DNA of 64,000 nucleotides, from positions 186,001-250,000 of the forward strand of contig CADCXA010000006.1 in the NCBI GenBank assembly GCA_902806565.1, read 5' to 3'. A program made the translations under genes and the position numbers. The stretch is from Hypoxylon rubiginosum. Its lineage: Eukaryota > Ascomycota > Sordariomycetes > Xylariales > Hypoxylaceae. Shown one piece after another: positions 11,396 through 26,300 of this stretch. A model generated the notes under the pieces. It had not been told where the DNA came from. It saw only the letters and a list, made by a program, of their open reading frames with translations, and did not search any database. Numbering within the stretch: the stretch's first letter is position 1; every line of letters begins with the position of its first letter.

Positions 11396-14300
11396 AATAA
11401 ATTAATTAAAATATTTTAATTTTTAAAGTTAAAAAAGTTATTTAAAATATAAGTAATTTATTATATAAAATAAAAGTTTTATATTAAATATTAATTAATA
11501 TTAATAAATATAAATTATATTATAATAATTAATATTAATTTAATTAACTAGGTTAATAATTTTATTTTTAAATACGTTTAATTATAATATTTTTTTATAA
11601 ATAGTTTTTTAGGTTAGTTTTATATTAATAAGTTTTTTATTTAAATAACTGTTTTTACTTTTTATATAAATAAATAAAAAAGAATTAAATTAAAATATAA
11701 ATTTTATATATTTATTAATTAATTTGAAAAATAATATATAATTTAATTTATTATTTAATAATATAATTAATAATTTAATTGTTAAAAAGGTGGCTTTTTA
11801 TTAATAATATATAAGGTTAGTAATTAAAAAGAACTTTTATATTAATAAATTAAAAAAAAAAAATATTTGTTTTATTAATAAACGTTTTAATATTAATATT
11901 AAGGAAGTTTTAGTTGTAGTTTTTATTATTGTTAATATTATTAAAAAGTAAATAAACTATTTATTTTTTAAAAAAAAAAAACTTATTAAAATTAAAGTTA
12001 TTAAATTTAAAAATATAAAAAATATATATTATTAAGTTTTATTTTTAAAACATTTTAAGTTTATTAATAAAAAAAGGTTTTATAATAATATAAAATAATT
12101 AAATTTAAAAAGTAATAAAATAATAAGGTTATAAAAAGATAATAATAAAAAGCTTAAAAAACTTAATAATAAAAAAATTAAAAAGTTTTTTACTTATAAT
12201 AATATAAAGTTAAAAATAAAATTAAAACCATATAAAAATAAAAAAATAAATATAAAAAAAATAGTTTAAAAGTTTTTTATAAAGTTTATATTTAAAAAAG
12301 GAATTTTTTAACTAATAATAAATTATATTTAAAGTATAATTATAAAGCTTAATGATATTTTTATTTTTAGTAACATTATTTTTAAGTTAAAGTTATTAAA
12401 ATAAATTAAAATTAAAAAAAGTTTTATTTTAATATTTAATACTTTTTATAATATTTTTTAAAGTATATTTTCTAATATTATTAGTTATAAAAAACATTAA
12501 AAAGGGAAAGTTAATAATTAAATTATATATTTTATTATAATTTTAAAATATAAAAATAGCGGTAATAAACTTATTTATTTTTTTTAAGTAATAAAGAATT
12601 AACTTATTATATTTTTAATAATATATTTAAATTTAATAAAAAAGTTAAATAATTAATTTAATATGTTTTTAAGTTTTAAAGTTAAATTTAATATTATTAT
12701 ATTTAATTTTATTATAAATAATATAAATATATAATTTTTTATATTATAATAAAAAAAAAATAATAAGATTTTAAGTTTTTATATTTATTACGTTAAAATG
12801 TTTTATTTAATAGATTTAAAATAATATTTAAAGTTATATATATATATTTTAAATATTTTTTAATAGGTTAAATAAAGAAAAATTATATTAAAAAAAGTTA
12901 TTTTTATTATTATTTAATTTAATAATATAGTTTTTAATTTAGTTTTTTTTAAAAGTTTAATATTATTTTTATAAATATTTAACTGTTAAATAATTAACCG
13001 TGGATTTTTATAAAAAGTTTTAATGTTAAATATTATTGGTTTATTATTTTATAATTAAATTTTTAAAGGTAAAAAATCTAAGGTAATTATAGTTTTAATA
13101 TTTTAGTTTTTATATTTAAATATATAATTTAATTTGTTATTTTATAAAATTAGTAAATTAATAAATTAGGTTTTTATTTTAATTTAAGCTTTTATAAATA
13201 TAATATTATAGTTATTAATATTTTTAATAGTTAAAGATAAATTAAGTTATTAGTTATTTTTTTAGTAATTATTTTTATTTTTTATTAGTAAAAGTTTAAT
13301 ATTTTAAATAAAAAGGAAATATAATATTTTAAAATAAATTAAACTATTTATAAAACTTAAGTTATATAATATTAAAGTTTTTTTAAAAAAGTAGAATTTT
13401 TTTATATATTAAATATTATAATAATATTATGGATTTTTATTATTAAGTTTTTATAGTTGTTTTTTTATATGGTTTATAGGAATATTTAAATAAAAGAAGA
13501 AAAAAACCTTAAATATATATAAAATATTATAAAAAAATATTAAGTTTTTATTTATTATTATTATTATTTAAATATAAAAGGAGATTTTTTAGTTAAGGGA
13601 TAGTTAAATATTAAATTTAATATATATAAATAATAATTTAAATGGTTATAAAAAAGAATTTTTATAAAAAAAAAAAGGTTAAATAAAAGTAAGAATTTTA
13701 ATATTAAATAATAAAATATTATAAATATTTTTTTATATTATATTATTAAATAATAAAATATTAAAGTTGGTTGTTTTTTATATATTAGTTTTTTATTATA
13801 AATATTTTTTTATATAACATTTTATTTTTATAAAATATTTAATTTATTTTAAGTTTAAGTTAAATTATATATTTAAATAAATATTAATTTTAAATATTAT
13901 TTTTTATAATAATTATTTAGGTTATATAGCTTTTAAATTATTAATAATTTGGTTTGGTTTTATATATAAATATTAATTTCTAGGTTTTTTTAATGAATTT
14001 TTTTTTATAAAAAAGTTTAATTTAATTATATGTTTATTAAAATAAGTAATAATATAAATTTTTTTTTAAATTTAATATATTTTTATATATAAAATAAAAT
14101 AAAGAAAATAATAAATAATATATTTTTATTGTAACTATATTTTTTATATATAATATAAAAAAAAAGTATCTTAATATATTATTATATTATATAAAATAAA
14201 TTATTTAATTTTCTTTATATTTATATTATAAGTTTTTATAACTTTAGTAATATTAAATATATATTATTATAAAACTTATAAAATATAATTTAATTATTTT

Positions 14301-17300
14301 ATATTAACATATAAAAGTAAATTTAATATATATTTTAAAACTTTATAATAAAAAAATCTTTAAATATATAATATTTATTTTTAATTTTATATTTAATGTA
14401 AAATTAATAGTGGTTAGTTAGTAGTATTTATTTTTAATATTAATTATATTTTACACTTTTTAAAATTTAATTACTAGTAAAAAAATATAAATATAAAATT
14501 TTATAATATATATAATAAACGTAGTTTAATGGTTAAATATAATAATGTTTTTTAAAATTACATTTTATATAAAATATAAAAAAAACTTTAATATATTAAT
14601 TTATAAGGTTTAAATTTATAGTTTAATAAAATAATTTAAATAACTAATAAAACTTTAAAAAGTTTTTATATAAAATATATTAATATATTTAATTAATAAT
14701 ATATTAAAAAAGGATTTTAATATAAGTATTTTTTTTTAAAAGTGGAAGTGGTATTAATATATAATTAAAATATTATTAATTAGTATTTTAAAATAGTTAC
14801 TTAATAAATAAATAAATTTTCCAAAGTTATAATATAATAAAATATATATTTAACTAATTATATATTATTAAAAAATAAAATATTTAAAAAGTAATAAATT
14901 AAATAAGTTTATTTAAATTAATAAAAGGGAAATATTAAAGTATTTTATATTTAATAAAGTATATATTATTTAAAAGAATATATTTTTTTTTTTTAAAAGG
15001 GTTTTTTTTTTTTATATTAATAAATTCCTATAACATTTTTTTGTTATAATATTATAATTTATAATATTTTATAATAATTGTTTTTTATTTTTATATTTTT
15101 ATTTAATAGTAAATAATATAATAATTAAAACTTTTTTTTTTATTTAAATATAGCTTTTTAATTAATTTATTATTATCTTATAATAAAAAGTATTTTTTAT
15201 TTATTTAAATATTTTTTTAATTTTATTAATTTTAAAAAAATAATAATATTTATAATATTATTTACCTGAAAATATTTTTTTAATATAAGGATATATTATA
15301 AACTATAACTAATAAAAATTTATATATTATTTTTTTTTTTTATTCTTTTTTTTATTATTATTTTTTAATAAACTTAAAGTTTAAAAATATATATATTTAT
15401 TTTCTTTTTTTTTATTATTTATATATTATTTTTTTTATTTATTAATTAATATTTATTATATAAAATTAAAAGAATATCTTATTAAATAAATAATTATAAT
15501 ATTAAAAAGCAGGGATAAAATGTTAATAATATACTTAGAAATAAATTTTTACGTATATATATATATTGTTTTATTATTTAAATTTTATTTTTTTAAACTT
15601 TTATTTATTACTTATTATTTTTTATATAAATAAAAACTTAAATATATAAGATTATATTACCGGGTTTTCCTTAAAATAATATATATTAAGTTATTAAAAT
15701 CTTAATATTATATTATATATTTAATAAAATTATTATAATATATTTTTTATTTATTATATTTTAATATTTAAATATATATTATAATGTTAATTATAAAATA
15801 AAAAAAATAACTAAAAAACTAATAAAATATTAAATTATAAATATTAAAAGATATTTCTTTTTTATTATTATTTTTTTTATTACTAGTAAATTAATAATTT
15901 TATTTAAATGATAAAATTACTAATAAATTTATATTTTTATTTTAATAATATAAACTAGGATTTTAATAATAGTTTAATTTTAACTTATAATTTATTAATT
16001 ATATTATTATTATAATTAATATAACTATTAATTAATGTTTTTATTATTTATATAATTTTATATTTTTAGGTTATTATTATTTATTAAATAATATTTAAAT
16101 ATTAATAAGAAATAACTTATATAATTTAGCGAAAGATTTAAAAAATTTAAAAGAAAATAAAATAGTTTATTTTTTATAATAAATATAACCGCTAAAAAAA
16201 AAGGAAATTATAATATTTTTTATATATTTATAAAATACCTTATTATATTTTAAAATATAATAAAATATAATATATATAAATAAGTTAAATATAATACTTA
16301 TAATATTAATTTTTAATAATTAAAAAAGGTATTTTAAGTTAAAGGTATAATATAATTATAAAATATAAAAATTTAGCCTTTTTTTATTTAAAGGTTATAT
16401 ATAAAAAACTAATATAAATATAAAAATATAAAAAAATTATATAATTTATAGTTTAAATTATTTTTATTAAATAAAAAAGCCATATAATAAAATAAGTATA
16501 TTTATTACTTAGTTTAAAATAAATAAACTAAATAATATTAATATTTATTTAAAATAAAATAATTTTAAAAATATATTATATATGTTTTTAATGTTAATAT
16601 ATTTTATATATTGTTTTAATTTATTTAAATTTATTTTATACTAAATATTATTCTAGTTTTAATTTTAATTATTTTTTTAATTATAAAAAAAAATTTAGTT
16701 ATAAAAAAAAATGTTATTTATAAAAATTATTATATATTTTAATATTTTTAAGTATTTATATAAATAACAAGTTATTATATAATAAATAACTATTAATTAT
16801 TTTTATATTTATTATATTTACTTAATAAAGGATAGTAATATATAAATTACTTATATATATAAAAAAAAAAAAAGAAAATTAATATATAAAATATAAATTT
16901 AAATATATATTTAATTATTTATATTTTTTTATTATATTTAGTAAAAAAAACCTATTAGTTTTTATTTTAAAAAATATCGTTATTATAAAAATAACTATTA
17001 TATATTTAATATGTTTTTTAATTTTATAATTTTTATAATACTTTAATAATTATTTATTTATTTTATAAATATTTAACTTTTAACTTTTTATTTTTTTTTA
17101 ACTTTATATTGTTTTATTTATATCCTTTCTTTTATTTTTATATTTATATAGTTTTTATATTTAATATGTTTATATGATTTTATTTATAATAAAATTATAA
17201 GGTTTAGTTTTTATTTAAAAAAAACTATTATAAAAATTTATTTAATAATATATTTATTTTTTAAATATTATTTTAAAATATACCTTTAGATTTTAATATT

Positions 17301-20300
17301 AAGGTAATTAAGTTCCTAGATTTTAAAAGGTTTATTATATATTTAGTTATTATAAAAATTAAGTATATAATAATTTTATTTATAATTAATAAAACTTATA
17401 AAAAAATAAAAACTAAATAAAATAAGCTTAAGTTATAATATAACGTGGTTTATTATAATTATAATAAAATTTATATTATTATATATTTATTATTTTTTAA
17501 TATAGATTTTAATTTTTTTTTATTTATTTTAATTATTTAAGAAATTATTTAATTAGTTACCTTGATTTTATTAAACTTAATATTATTTTTTATTTAATTT
17601 ATATTGCTTATATTATTTATATTAAAGTAAATAATAACCTTATTATAAAATATATTAATTATATTTAATATAGTTTAAAAAACCTATTAAAATAATATTT
17701 TTTTTAATATATATAAGTTTATATTTTTATTAAAAAGTTTTATTATATAATTTTTAATTAATTTATTTATATAAAATCTACTATATTTTAATTTAAAATA
17801 TATTAATTTAAAAAAAAGTTTTAAAAGTTTATTATAAATAAATATTAATATAGTTTTATTTTAAGTATTAAGGTTATATAAATTATATTAATTTAAATAT
17901 TAAAATTATATAAAAAAAAAAAAGTTTTAAGATTTTTATATAATTATATTATAAGCTATAAAATATGATTTTTAAAGTGTTTATATTAATTATTATTATA
18001 ATAATAAAACTATTAAATATATATTTTATTATAATTAATATTATAGTTTTTTTATATTAACCTTTTATTTAAAAATTTAGAATTTACTTATTATTATAAA
18101 TAAAAATAAAAAGCAAAATAAAAAAAAACCAAATAAAAGTTTTTATTTTATTATAAAACTTATTTTTTTTAAATAAAAACATAATTTAATAAGTAATAAA
18201 ATTAATTTAAATATTAAAAAAAAATTTAATTTAATTTATTATTAATAAATTATAATTATTTTATTATTTTTTAAAAAAATATATAAGATTATATAAACTA
18301 TGTTTTAAAAACATCCAAATATAAATAAGCTTGTGTTTTTTTTACTAATATTTAAAGTTATTGTTATTATAGTTTTAATAATATTAAAGGATTAGTTTAT
18401 TTATTTTTAAATAGTTTTTTACTGTTTTTAAACGGGTTTTTTATTTTTAAAAGTTTTTTAAATAAAGTTATATATAGAATATAAAATAAATAATAATAAA
18501 AACGTTAAAATAAAATCTTATTAATATAAGCTAGTTTTATTAAAGTTTATATTTATTATAATTTATAAGATTAAAAGCTTATTTAATATATTAAAACTTA
18601 ATTTTAAATATAAAAACTATATATATTTTATTATATTAACTTTTTTACTAGTAAAAAAAACTGGTTTTATAAAAAATATAAAAAGATTATTTTTAAATAA
18701 TAACTAGTTTAATTAAGTAATATTAATATTTTTAATTATAATAATTAATATTAAATAAAAAGTTATACTAATAGTAGATTTTATAATTAGTTTTTTAAAA
18801 ATTAAAAATATTTTACTGGTATTTTTATTTATAGTTATATTATTATTATTATTTTTATATATTTTTTATTTCCTTATATATTTTAATTTTAATTTAAATA
18901 TAAATTAAAATAATATTATAAATATTAATTTTATAAATTTTTATATATTAAAATATAAAACTTAAAAAATAATAATAAGTATAAATAATATTTTTTTTAA
19001 AATATTTAATATATATTTTATTTTAATTATATATTTATTTTTTAATTAACTTATAACTTTATTAATAAAATTATATATTTAACTAAGGTTTAAATTTATA
19101 TAGTTGTTTTTATAATATTATAAGAATTTTAATTAGGTATTTTTATTAAGTAAAATAAATATATAAAATATATAAAATCCTTTTTTTAAAAAATTATTAT
19201 TTTATAACTTTTTTTTATAAAAATATATTTGTAATTTTATAAATATTTTATAGTTAAATAGTAAGTTAATATTATAAAATATTATATTTTAATTATTAAA
19301 TAAATAATATATAAGTTTTATAAATTTATATAAAATAAAATTTTTTATTATAAGTGTTAAAAACTTTAAATAAATTATATTTAATTAATATTTATATAAA
19401 CTAATTAACCTTTTATTAAAATATTTATAAAATTATAATAATAAAATTAACTTTTATAATTTACTGTTAAATAAAACCTAAGTTATTAATTATAATAATA
19501 TTTTATATTAGCTTTTTTAAGTTATTAATTATTTAAATACCTTAAAAACTAATATTATTAATAATTATAATAACCTTTTTATTATTTTAATGTTTATATA
19601 TTAAAAAGTAAAAATAAGTAATAATTATAAATTTTAAATTATAAAAATATTAAGAAATTCCTTATTTTAAAAAAGTAAAATTTAGTTTTATATAAGTTTA
19701 AGCGAGAAATAAAAAAATAATGTTATTTTAATTAATAAATTAATAGTTTTAATAATAATAAATAAATACCTTTTTAATTTATAATAATATTATTATAATA
19801 AAAGAAAATAAATAAACTAAATTAATATAAAAATTATAATTTAAGGTAAAAAAAAAAGTTATAATTATAAAATGTTATTTTATAAAGTTTATATTAAATA
19901 TATTAAATTAATAATATTTATAATGTTTATATTTAAATTTTAAAATTAAAAATAATAAAAAAATAATTTTTTTATATTTAAATATTTATTTGTTTATAAC
20001 TTTTTATAGTTGTTACTATTTGCCAAGTTTAATATTTTTATAAATATATTTATTTTATAATATAATATTATATATTATTTTTTTTTTTATAATTAATCTT
20101 ATTAAATAACTAAATTTAAGTTTTATAAGGTTTTAATATAGGTTTTTTATATTATTTTATTATATATATATTTATTTTTTTTATAAAATCATTTTTATTT
20201 AAAAGTTAGTATTTTCCTTTTGGTTTTTTTTATTAAATTAATTAATAATTAATTATATTAAGTTTATATTAAAATAAAAAGAAATATTAGTTTAATATTC

Positions 20301-23300
20301 TTAAAAATTTAATTTTTAATAGTGTAAAATATAAAAATAAATGGTTTTTTAACATTATTATATAAATAGTTTAATAACTAATAAAAAAGGTTAAAATTAT
20401 TTAAAAACTATAATTATTTTTAGTTTTAAAACGTTAAAAAAAAGTTTATAAGGTTTATATTAAGATGTAAAAAAATATTAGTTTAATATTTTTAAATAAT
20501 AAATTAATGATATTTTTAATAATATAATATATAAGGGTAAATAATTTTAACATTATTATATAAATAACTTAACGATTTTTAATAAATTAATATTATTAAA
20601 CTATTTTTTATTTATAAACTTTTAATATTTATATAAACTAATAATATTAAGATTATTAATTTTATATATAAATAAAACCTAAGTGTTTTATTTATATTAA
20701 TAAATAATAATGTAGTGTAATAAAAAAAGTAGTTGTTTTTAAAAACTAGTAAAAAATAATAAAGGAAATATATTTTTTAAACTTAATAAAAAAAATAAAA
20801 AAAATAAAAAAAAAATAATATAAATTATAAAAGAAAATAAAAGTTAAAATAAATAAAGATAATAAGTTATTAAAAAGGCGTTTAATATAATAATATTTTT
20901 AATAAGTATAAAAATATATAATAATTTTTATAAATTAATAATATAATTATTTTTATTATAATATATAGTACTTTTTATATTAAATTATATATTTAAAAAA
21001 TTTATTTTTTTTTTTATAGTATTTTATTTAAAAACCTTTTATATATTTTATATTTAATATTATTTATTAATTAAGATTTATTTATTTAATTAAAAGTTAT
21101 TAAATTATTATTAAGATTTTTTTTTTTTATTGTTATTTTTTTTATTATTATTTATTATATTAATATTAACCTTTTTTTTTATAGATTATTTATATAAATA
21201 TATAAATATAACCTTTTTATTTATAAAAATAATATAATTTTTTTAGTTTTTATTATATCTTAGTTTTTTAGTTTTTTTTTTTTAAATATATATTTTATTT
21301 TTTAAGATAATTTAACTATATCTTTTATTTAATATATAATAGATTTATTAAATAAACTAAAATAAAATATAAAAAGATTTAATTAATGTTAAAAATATAT
21401 TAATAATTTTTTAATAATTATAAATTATAAATTTAATAAAAAAATAAATATTTTTATTTAATAATTATTTTTAAGGCTAGTAGATTTTAAGGATAAAATA
21501 TTTTATATTTATAATTTTTTATTTAACGTTTATAATTTTAATAAGTTATTTATAAATTAATATTGCTTTTATTTTATATAATATTTATTAAGTAAACTAA
21601 TAATTTATATATAAAATTCGTTTTTATTATAATTTTTAATTTATTTTAAAGAATTATTCTCCTTTAATTTTATTTAATACTTATATTAATTTAACTATAT
21701 AAATTATTTTTTATATTAATAAGGAATATAAATAATTATATATAAAAAATATATTATTAATATTAAATATAAAAAAATCTTAATTATTTATTATTTAATA
21801 ATATTTTAAGAATTTTATATATATTTATTTCTTTTTATTATTAAGATTTTACAATTATTAAAAGAAAGATTTTTAGTTATTATATTAGTTTTTATTATAA
21901 TTATTAAGCTATTTTTAAATTTAAAAATTAAATAACCTTTTAATATTTTTTATTATAAAGTTATAAGTTATATAATAGTTTTTATAAATAATATAATAAT
22001 TATAATAAAGGTTTTATTTAAAAGTTTAAAAAATATTATAAATAACGTTTATATTTTATAATATAATTTTAATTAACTAAAAATAAAAAACCTATTATTA
22101 TATCTAGGTTTTTAAAAATTTATTATAATAGTAATATTATAATAATTAATAAAAAATAACCACTTATATTTTAATATTAATATAAATAATAATTTTTAAG
22201 ATATATAAAAAGATTTAAATAAGATTATACTTATTAAAATATTATAATATATAATATATATATTAAACTTAATATAAAAAACCGTAAAATAATCTAAATA
22301 TATATTTTTATAAAATAACCGGTTATTTATATTTAATATTAATAAAAGTGAAAACAAATAAATTAAAAATAAAACGGTAATAAATAAACCTAATAAATTT
22401 AATAAAATAATTAAAAACTTATATTTTATAGAAAAGTTTTTAAATAATAGTGATATTAATAAAAATAACTAGGTATAAATAATTTAAAATAAAAAAAAAA
22501 TTATAATAAATAATATTTTTCTTTTTAATAAATCTTTTATTAATAAATTATTTATAGATATTTTTATTAATATAAAATAAAAACTTAAATTATTTATAAT
22601 AACTAGTTTATTTAGTTTTTTTTTACTTGGTAATAATTAAACTAATAATATTAAAAAAACGTTTTTTATTTAAAAATCCCTTCGTGTAATAAAAATATTA
22701 TTAGTTATAAAAAAGTTAAATAATAACTTTAACTTTAAAATAATAAAATAATAAATTATAAAGGGTTAATTATATTTATAAATATATTTAAAAGATTAAT
22801 TTATAATTATATAAAACTTTTATTTTTTTATAAAAATATTTATTAAAATCTTCCTTTATAAATAAAAGGGTCCGGTAACATTAAATAAAAAATAATAACT
22901 TAATAAAAATAATACCTTAAAATAAAATTTTAATTTAAAAATATAAACTTTTATTAAATTATATTAATATAATAATGTTATTATAATTTATTTTATTTTT
23001 CTTTTTTTTATATTTAATTAGATTATAAAAAATAATAATAGAAAAATTAATTAAGTTTAAATAAAAAAATCCTTTTTTTATTAAATTTAAATTTTATTTA
23101 AATTTATTACTTATAAAAAATTATTATAAATTAGTTAAAAGCTATAAAAATATAAACCTAATTAATAATTTAAATATATTAAAATTATTAAAAAAAATTA
23201 TTATATTTAACCGTTAATAATTATTTTTTAATAAAAAGAAGGTTTATTAATATAATATAATAAAAAGTTTAATATTTTAATATAATTTATTTATAATTTA

Positions 23301-26300
23301 ATTTATAATAAACTTAAATAATTTATTATTATTTATTTATATTAAGATAAATAAATGATTTTATAGTTTATATTATTTATAATAAATTTAATAGTAATTA
23401 GATAAATACTTATTAAAAAAGCGTTTATTTATATTAAAAAAAATAAATTAAGATTTTATATTAATTATTTATTAATTTTATAGTTATATAAAAATGTTTT
23501 TCCAAGAAATTATTTATATTAACATTATAAATAATATATTTAACTTAATATATTAATATTTTAATATTATTAAAATAAATAATTAAAATGTTTTTTATTT
23601 ATATAGGTTTTTTATAGTTTTTTAATAATATAAAGATTAAAAATCTAATTATAAATATTATAATTAATAAGTTTAAAAAAATATAATAGTTTTTAATTTA
23701 AATTAACAAACTATTTTTAAAAAGATTTTAATTATAATATTTTTAAGTTAATAATTTAAAATAAAATAAATAATTATTTATAATTAAAAAAAATATTAAA
23801 AATAAATTTAAATTGTTTTATAATTAAATAAAAGCAGTAAATATAATATATAATAACTGTTTTATAAAAGTATAAATATAATATTATATATTATAAATAT
23901 ATTAAAATAAAAATAAAAATAAAAAAAAGGTTATTATATAATAAAATAATATTATTTTAAATAACTTTAAGTTATTAATTAAATAAATATATATTAATAA
24001 TAATAATATATTATAAATTTAATATTATTTTTTATATTATATATAATAAAATAAGGTTATAATAATTACTTTATATTATAATTATAACTTTATTATAATT
24101 TTTATAAAAATATAAACTTTTATTTTACTTTATTATATTATAAATTATATTATTAAATTAAAAATATTTATATATTAAAAACTGGTTTTTTAGTTACTTA
24201 TTTTAATATTTTAATAAAATTATTAAATTTTATTAATAATAAAAACTGGAATAAAATAATATAAAGTTTAATAATTTAAATTTTTAATAAAGTTTTCTTA
24301 AAAGAAAAGTTTTTTTTTATTAATATATATAATTATATTTTAAGTTATAATATATTTTATTACTTTTAAGTTTTAATAATATTAAATATATTATAAGTTT
24401 TATATTAAGTAATATAAAACTAATAAAAGTATTTATAAAAACTAGTTTTAATTATTAATAATAAAAATAATATGTTAATTATAAAACCATTTATTTTTTT
24501 AAATAAAGTTATAAATATTAAACTAAATATTTTTAAGGTATATTAATATTACGGTTTTATATTTTATTATTTATATTTATATAACTACGTTTTTTTTATT
24601 AATATAATTATTAAATTTTATATATAAATATATTATAAAATAAGTTAAATAAAAAAATAAATAACTAGTTATATTAAATTTATTAATAAATTAATTACCA
24701 CTAAGTTTTATTAAAAAATAATAACTAAAAATAAGATTTAAACTTTTTTTTTAATAAAAAAATTCTTTTTAAATTTTAAAAAAGATTTTATATATAATTA
24801 AAATATTATACTTTATTTTAGCCTTTTTATTTTATAAGAAGATTTTTTTAATAAAAATTCCAAAATATTTTTAAAGATTTAAGAAGCTTATAAAAAAAAT
24901 TTAAACTATTATTTATAATTTATTAATAATAACTTTAATTTTATAAAGAAATTTAAAAAAAATATTATATAAAATATAAAAGTATAAAATATTTATATAG
25001 ATTAAAATAATAAGGTGGATATAAAACGTTTATAAAATAATAAAAATTATAATATTAAAAAAGAAAATAATATAAATAATAAGTTAATTAATAATATAAA
25101 AAAGTTTTAATAGTTATTTGTTTTTTTTAAAGATATATAAAATATTATAAAATAAATATAATATAAAAGTATATTTATATTTAAGCCGTTTATTTTATAA
25201 TTATAATAAAAATTTTATATAAAAAACTATTATAAACTATTAGATTTTCTATTAAAAAAAAAACTATAATATTATTATATAATAATTAATAATATTAATA
25301 TTAAAACTAGTAATTTATTAAAAAATAATATATATGTTAAATAAGTTATTATAATTTAAATATAAAAATAAAAAATAAAAGTTTTATTATTAAATTAAAG
25401 AATATTTATAGATATAACTAGAAAATTAAATAATAAATAATAATAAAATGTTTTTATATTAATATTAAGTATAAATATAAATATTAACTTATAAATAAAT
25501 TTAACGTTTTATAAATTTAAGGATAAAGATTTTATAAATTTAAATAAGGATTTTATATTATAATTTATAATGTAATTTAATTAATATAAAAAACAAATAT
25601 ATTTAATAATAATTATAATTAAATATTATTATAATTATTTCTAGGTAAATATTACTAGCGTTTTAATAAAATAAAATAATTTAAACTATAAATAATTAAT
25701 AGTTTTATATATTATTTTTTAATATTTAAATAAAATAAAAATATAATAATTAGTAAAATTATTTAATAATATAAAAAATTTATTAAACTTTAATAATTAT
25801 TAGTTATTATTTTATTTTAATAAGGAAAATAAAACTAAGAAAAATATTATAATTAAAATTTTAATTAAAGTTTTTAAAAGTAAAAATATTTATAAATAAA
25901 TTAAGTTTATAGTTATATTAAAATTTATAAAGGTATATATAAATAAAACGATTATTTATTTTATAGTAAGTTTATTTAATAATAGGTTTTAAAAAATCCC
26001 TTTTAAAAAAAAAGTTACTTAAAAATAAATAAATATTTTAATTATAAATAAGTATAATATAATAAGTAAAGTAGATTTTAATAAAATTTATAAGTAATTT
26101 TAAAAGGTATAAAATTAATATAAAGAATATTTTAAAAGTATATTTATTATTATTTTTTATAAGAACTTTTATTAGTTTAAATTAATATAAAAGTTATTTT
26201 TATTATATTTTTTAAAATTTATAAGTAAATATATTTATAATAATATAAGATATATATTTAAGGTAAATATAAAAAAAAAAAATATATTTTATATTTATAG

